A DNA stretch of 15,026 nt from CAYUUP01 sp964447925 (GTDB lineage Bacteria; Bacillota; Clostridia; Oscillospirales; Oscillospiraceae). The translations under genes and the position numbers were made by a program. Positions 13,439 to 15,026 of this stretch are shown here, one piece after another. Under the pieces are notes generated by a model that ran no database searches, was not told the origin of the DNA, and saw only the letters and a list, made by a program, of their open reading frames with translations. The stretch is from assembly GCA_964447925.1 (NCBI GenBank), contig CAYUUP010000030.1, positions 1 to 15,026 on the forward strand, in the 5' to 3' direction. Each line of letters begins with the position of its first letter. Positions within the stretch are counted from its first letter, which is position 1.

Positions 13439-14335
13439 TTATTCGAGGACTGTCTCCGCAAATTCCCTGCTCATAGCCTCCCCAAAGAGGTGCAGCAAGG
13501 GGTTCTTGCTCTGCCGATCGGACATCATGCACACGGGGATTTTTTGCTCCATAGGGCAACAGGCAATACGGCTATCCCGCGGCAGGGGCATGAGGGAGTC
13601 AAAGACGGCGAAGCCCTCCCCCCGCAGCACCGCCTGATAGATGGAATCCCGGTTGGGAAAGATAATTGTCTCCGGCTTCACCTGCAGCCCCCAGAATTGA
13701 TAGAGGATGAGCTTTCGGCTGCTGGGGACTTCGTCCTCCTCAAGCGTCAGCAGCCGCTGGCCGTGGAAGTCAGTCAGCCGCAGGGGTTCCTCCGACGGAC
13801 GGAGCAGCCCCCGGCGGACACAGGCTAAGCTGGGAAGCTCCCCCAGATCAGTGACCTCCAGATTTTCCGGGGTGCGGATGCTGATGGTGGGGCAGAGAAT
13901 GGCGTCCAGCGTGCCTGTCTGCACCTGGTTCTGAAGGCGGACAAAGGTGTCGCAGCGAAATTCCAGTTCCGCCTGGGGGTAGCGCGTCTGTACCTGCCGG
14001 CGGAACCGGCCCAGGATATCGCTCAGATCCCAGCCTAACCCATAGCCCACCCGCAGCTGTAGAGGTGCCTGGGCGGATAATTCCTGGGCGGCAGTGCGGG
14101 CAGCGTCCACACTGCGCACGCAACTGCGAAAGCTGTCCTGAAAGACCAACCCTGCCGCAGTCAAAGTGACAGCGTTTTTCCGGGTCCGATCAAAGAGAGT
14201 ACAGCCCAGTTCCTGCTCCAGCTGCTGAATTTGGCGGCTCACCGAAGGTTGGGAGACATATAGCTCCTCCGCAGCACGGGAGAAGTTGAGGTATTCTGCC
14301 ACCTTGAGGAAGTAGTTGATTTGCAGGGATGTCAT
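13439..14335 (-). CDS. LysR family transcriptional regulator
   Basis: A 298-residue DNA-binding regulator of ordinary family length. Residues 1-60 are the winged helix-turn-helix (INYFLKVAEYLNFSRAAEELYVSQPSVSRQIQQLEQELG, then LFDRTRKNAVTLTAAG). A linker helix leads to the effector-binding domain from about 90 to 298. AAAGGAG lies 8 bases before the ATG. It is divergent from a CoA-transferase family gene, the classic LysR arrangement, so it probably controls that gene in response to a related acid or acyl-CoA. The ligand is not readable. Confidence 0.92.
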   Translation of the reverse strand: MTSLQINYFLKVAEYLNFSRAAEELYVSQPSVSRQIQQLEQELGCTLFDRTRKNAVTLTAAGLVFQDSFRSCVRSVDAARTAAQELSAQAPLQLRVGYGLGWDLSDILGRFRRQVQTRYPQAELEFRCDTFVRLQNQVQTGTLDAILCPTISIRTPENLEVTDLGELPSLACVRRGLLRPSEEPLRLTDFHGQRLLTLEEDEVPSSRKLILYQFWGLQVKPETIIFPNRDSIYQAVLRGEGFAVFDSLMPLPRDSRIACCPMEQKIPVCMMSDRQSKNPLLHLFGEAMSREFAETVLE

Positions 14336-14396
14336 AGCGCAAGCTCCTTTGCAGAGATTGGCAGAGACGGCGGGGCAGCCGCTGCTACCATGTCTT

Positions 14397-14428
14397 ATTA
14401 TACCACAGTTATACGCGATTTGCTATAA
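14397..14428. promoter_or_regulatory. Divergent control region: LysR -10 and TTATA-N10-TATAA dyad
   Basis: On the minus strand TATAAT (14397-14402) is a good -10 for the LysR gene, but no good -35 is present. The dyad TTATA (14409-14413) N10 TATAA (14424-14428) lies over its -35 position, as expected for an autoregulated LysR-type site. It is about 70 bases before the likely start of the divergent gene, whose weak -10 is TATATT (14479-14484). Confidence 0.5.
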
Positions 14429-14511
14429 CGATGCTTGGAATTTTGATATTTCCGCTTTTTCTCTCAATGTGTTATGCTTATATTAGGATTTAAAATCAGG
14501 AGTGAATTACC

Positions 14512-15026
14512 ATGCAGCAGCAGGAGGAATATCTGCGCAAAAGAAAAAGCCTTGAGGACTGTTTGGCCCTTATTGAGTCCGGAGACGTGATCGCCACTGC
14601 CGGCGTGGCCTCGGAGCCGTCCACCTTTCTCAGCCATCTGGAGGACATTATCCCCCGGCTGCAGAATGTCACTCTGGTCAAGGGAAAGGATCATGAGTAC
14701 GACTATCTGCGCAACCCGGCCACAAAGGGACACGTGGAGACAGTGAGCCACTTCTATTGCAAGAATATACGGGAGGGCCACGAACTGGGTTTGACATCCT
14801 ATATCCCATCCGACCTGCACAACTTCATGCGGGAGCGGGTGGCCTATCGGCCCAACAATGTCTTTATGGCCCAGGTAGCTGATTTGAAGGACGGCAGCTT
14901 CCAGATCCCCTATTGCCTGATGTTTGAACAGGAGTCATTTCATTGTGCCGGAAAGGTCATTCTGGAGGTGAACCCCCGGTTTAAGCGGGTACGGGGAGGC
15001 CTGGAGATCCCCCTGTCCCGGGTCAC
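14512..15026 (+). CDS. Acetyl-CoA hydrolase/CoA-transferase family protein, N-terminal part (3' end cut by window)
   Basis: Opens at ATG 14512 and stays open to the window edge (171 full codons). The sequence fits the N-terminal domain of family I CoA-transferases such as acetyl-CoA hydrolase, butyryl-CoA:acetate or 4-hydroxybutyrate CoA-transferases: CLALIESGDVIATAGVASEP, LGLTSYIPSDLHNFM, and GKVILEVNPRFKRVRGG. These enzymes move CoA between acids in fermentation. The catalytic Glu domain is outside the window, so the substrate cannot be judged. CAGGAG lies about 12 bases before the ATG. Divergent LysR gene upstream suggests regulation by it. Confidence 0.85.
   Translation, partial: MQQQEEYLRKRKSLEDCLALIESGDVIATAGVASEPSTFLSHLEDIIPRLQNVTLVKGKDHEYDYLRNPATKGHVETVSHFYCKNIREGHELGLTSYIPSDLHNFMRERVAYRPNNVFMAQVADLKDGSFQIPYCLMFEQESFHCAGKVILEVNPRFKRVRGGLEIPLSRV

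Overview
The window looks like the chromosome of a moderately GC-rich, low-abundance-of-AT gut Clostridia member, most likely Oscillospiraceae-like (Flavonifractor/Lawsonibacter/Intestinimonas type; genus is a guess). Reasons: a Firmicutes-type RNase Y, the ylxM-ffh-rpsP-khpA housekeeping order, QueH, an RsgI-type anti-sigma protein, strong AGGAGG ribosome sites and classical sigma-A promoters. A 100-N scaffold gap shows it is a draft (possibly metagenomic) assembly.

Layout. (1) 1-620: 3' end of RNase Y and its terminator. (2) 715-2799, plus strand: an ECF-type sigma factor followed one base later by a membrane anti-sigma protein. The latter has an RsgI-like extracytoplasmic segment with a DVNPS motif, then at least three PepSY domains. 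The scaffold gap falls inside the near-identical PepSY repeats and artificially splits this gene. (3) 2979-6905, minus strand: six closely packed genes read from a sigma-A promoter near 6940-6967: nitroreductase, CYTH protein, queH, ispD, ispF, apbE. They join flavin enzymes, queuosine salvage/synthesis and the MEP isoprenoid pathway. (4) 7064-7903, plus strand: a cysteine-rich protein of unknown function. (5) 8029-10258, minus strand: a two-gene envelope operon, a zinc-ribbon/transmembrane/YARHG protein and a lipoprotein-like SH3b-amidase. It is driven by a near-consensus promoter whose spacer holds a palindrome. (6) 10683-10760, minus strand: tRNA-Pro(GGG) with promoter and terminator. (7) 10857-13294, plus strand: ylxM, ffh, rpsP, khpA (protein targeting and translation), closed by two strong hairpins. 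(8) 13439-15026: a LysR regulator divergent from the 5' part of an acetyl-CoA hydrolase/CoA-transferase family gene that runs off the window.

Most of the window is ordinary core genome. The parts most worth a second look are the ECF sigma/RsgI-like/PepSY signalling pair with its repeat-collapsed gap, the YARHG-amidase operon with serine-aspartate stalks and a promoter-embedded operator, and the cysteine-rich orphan.
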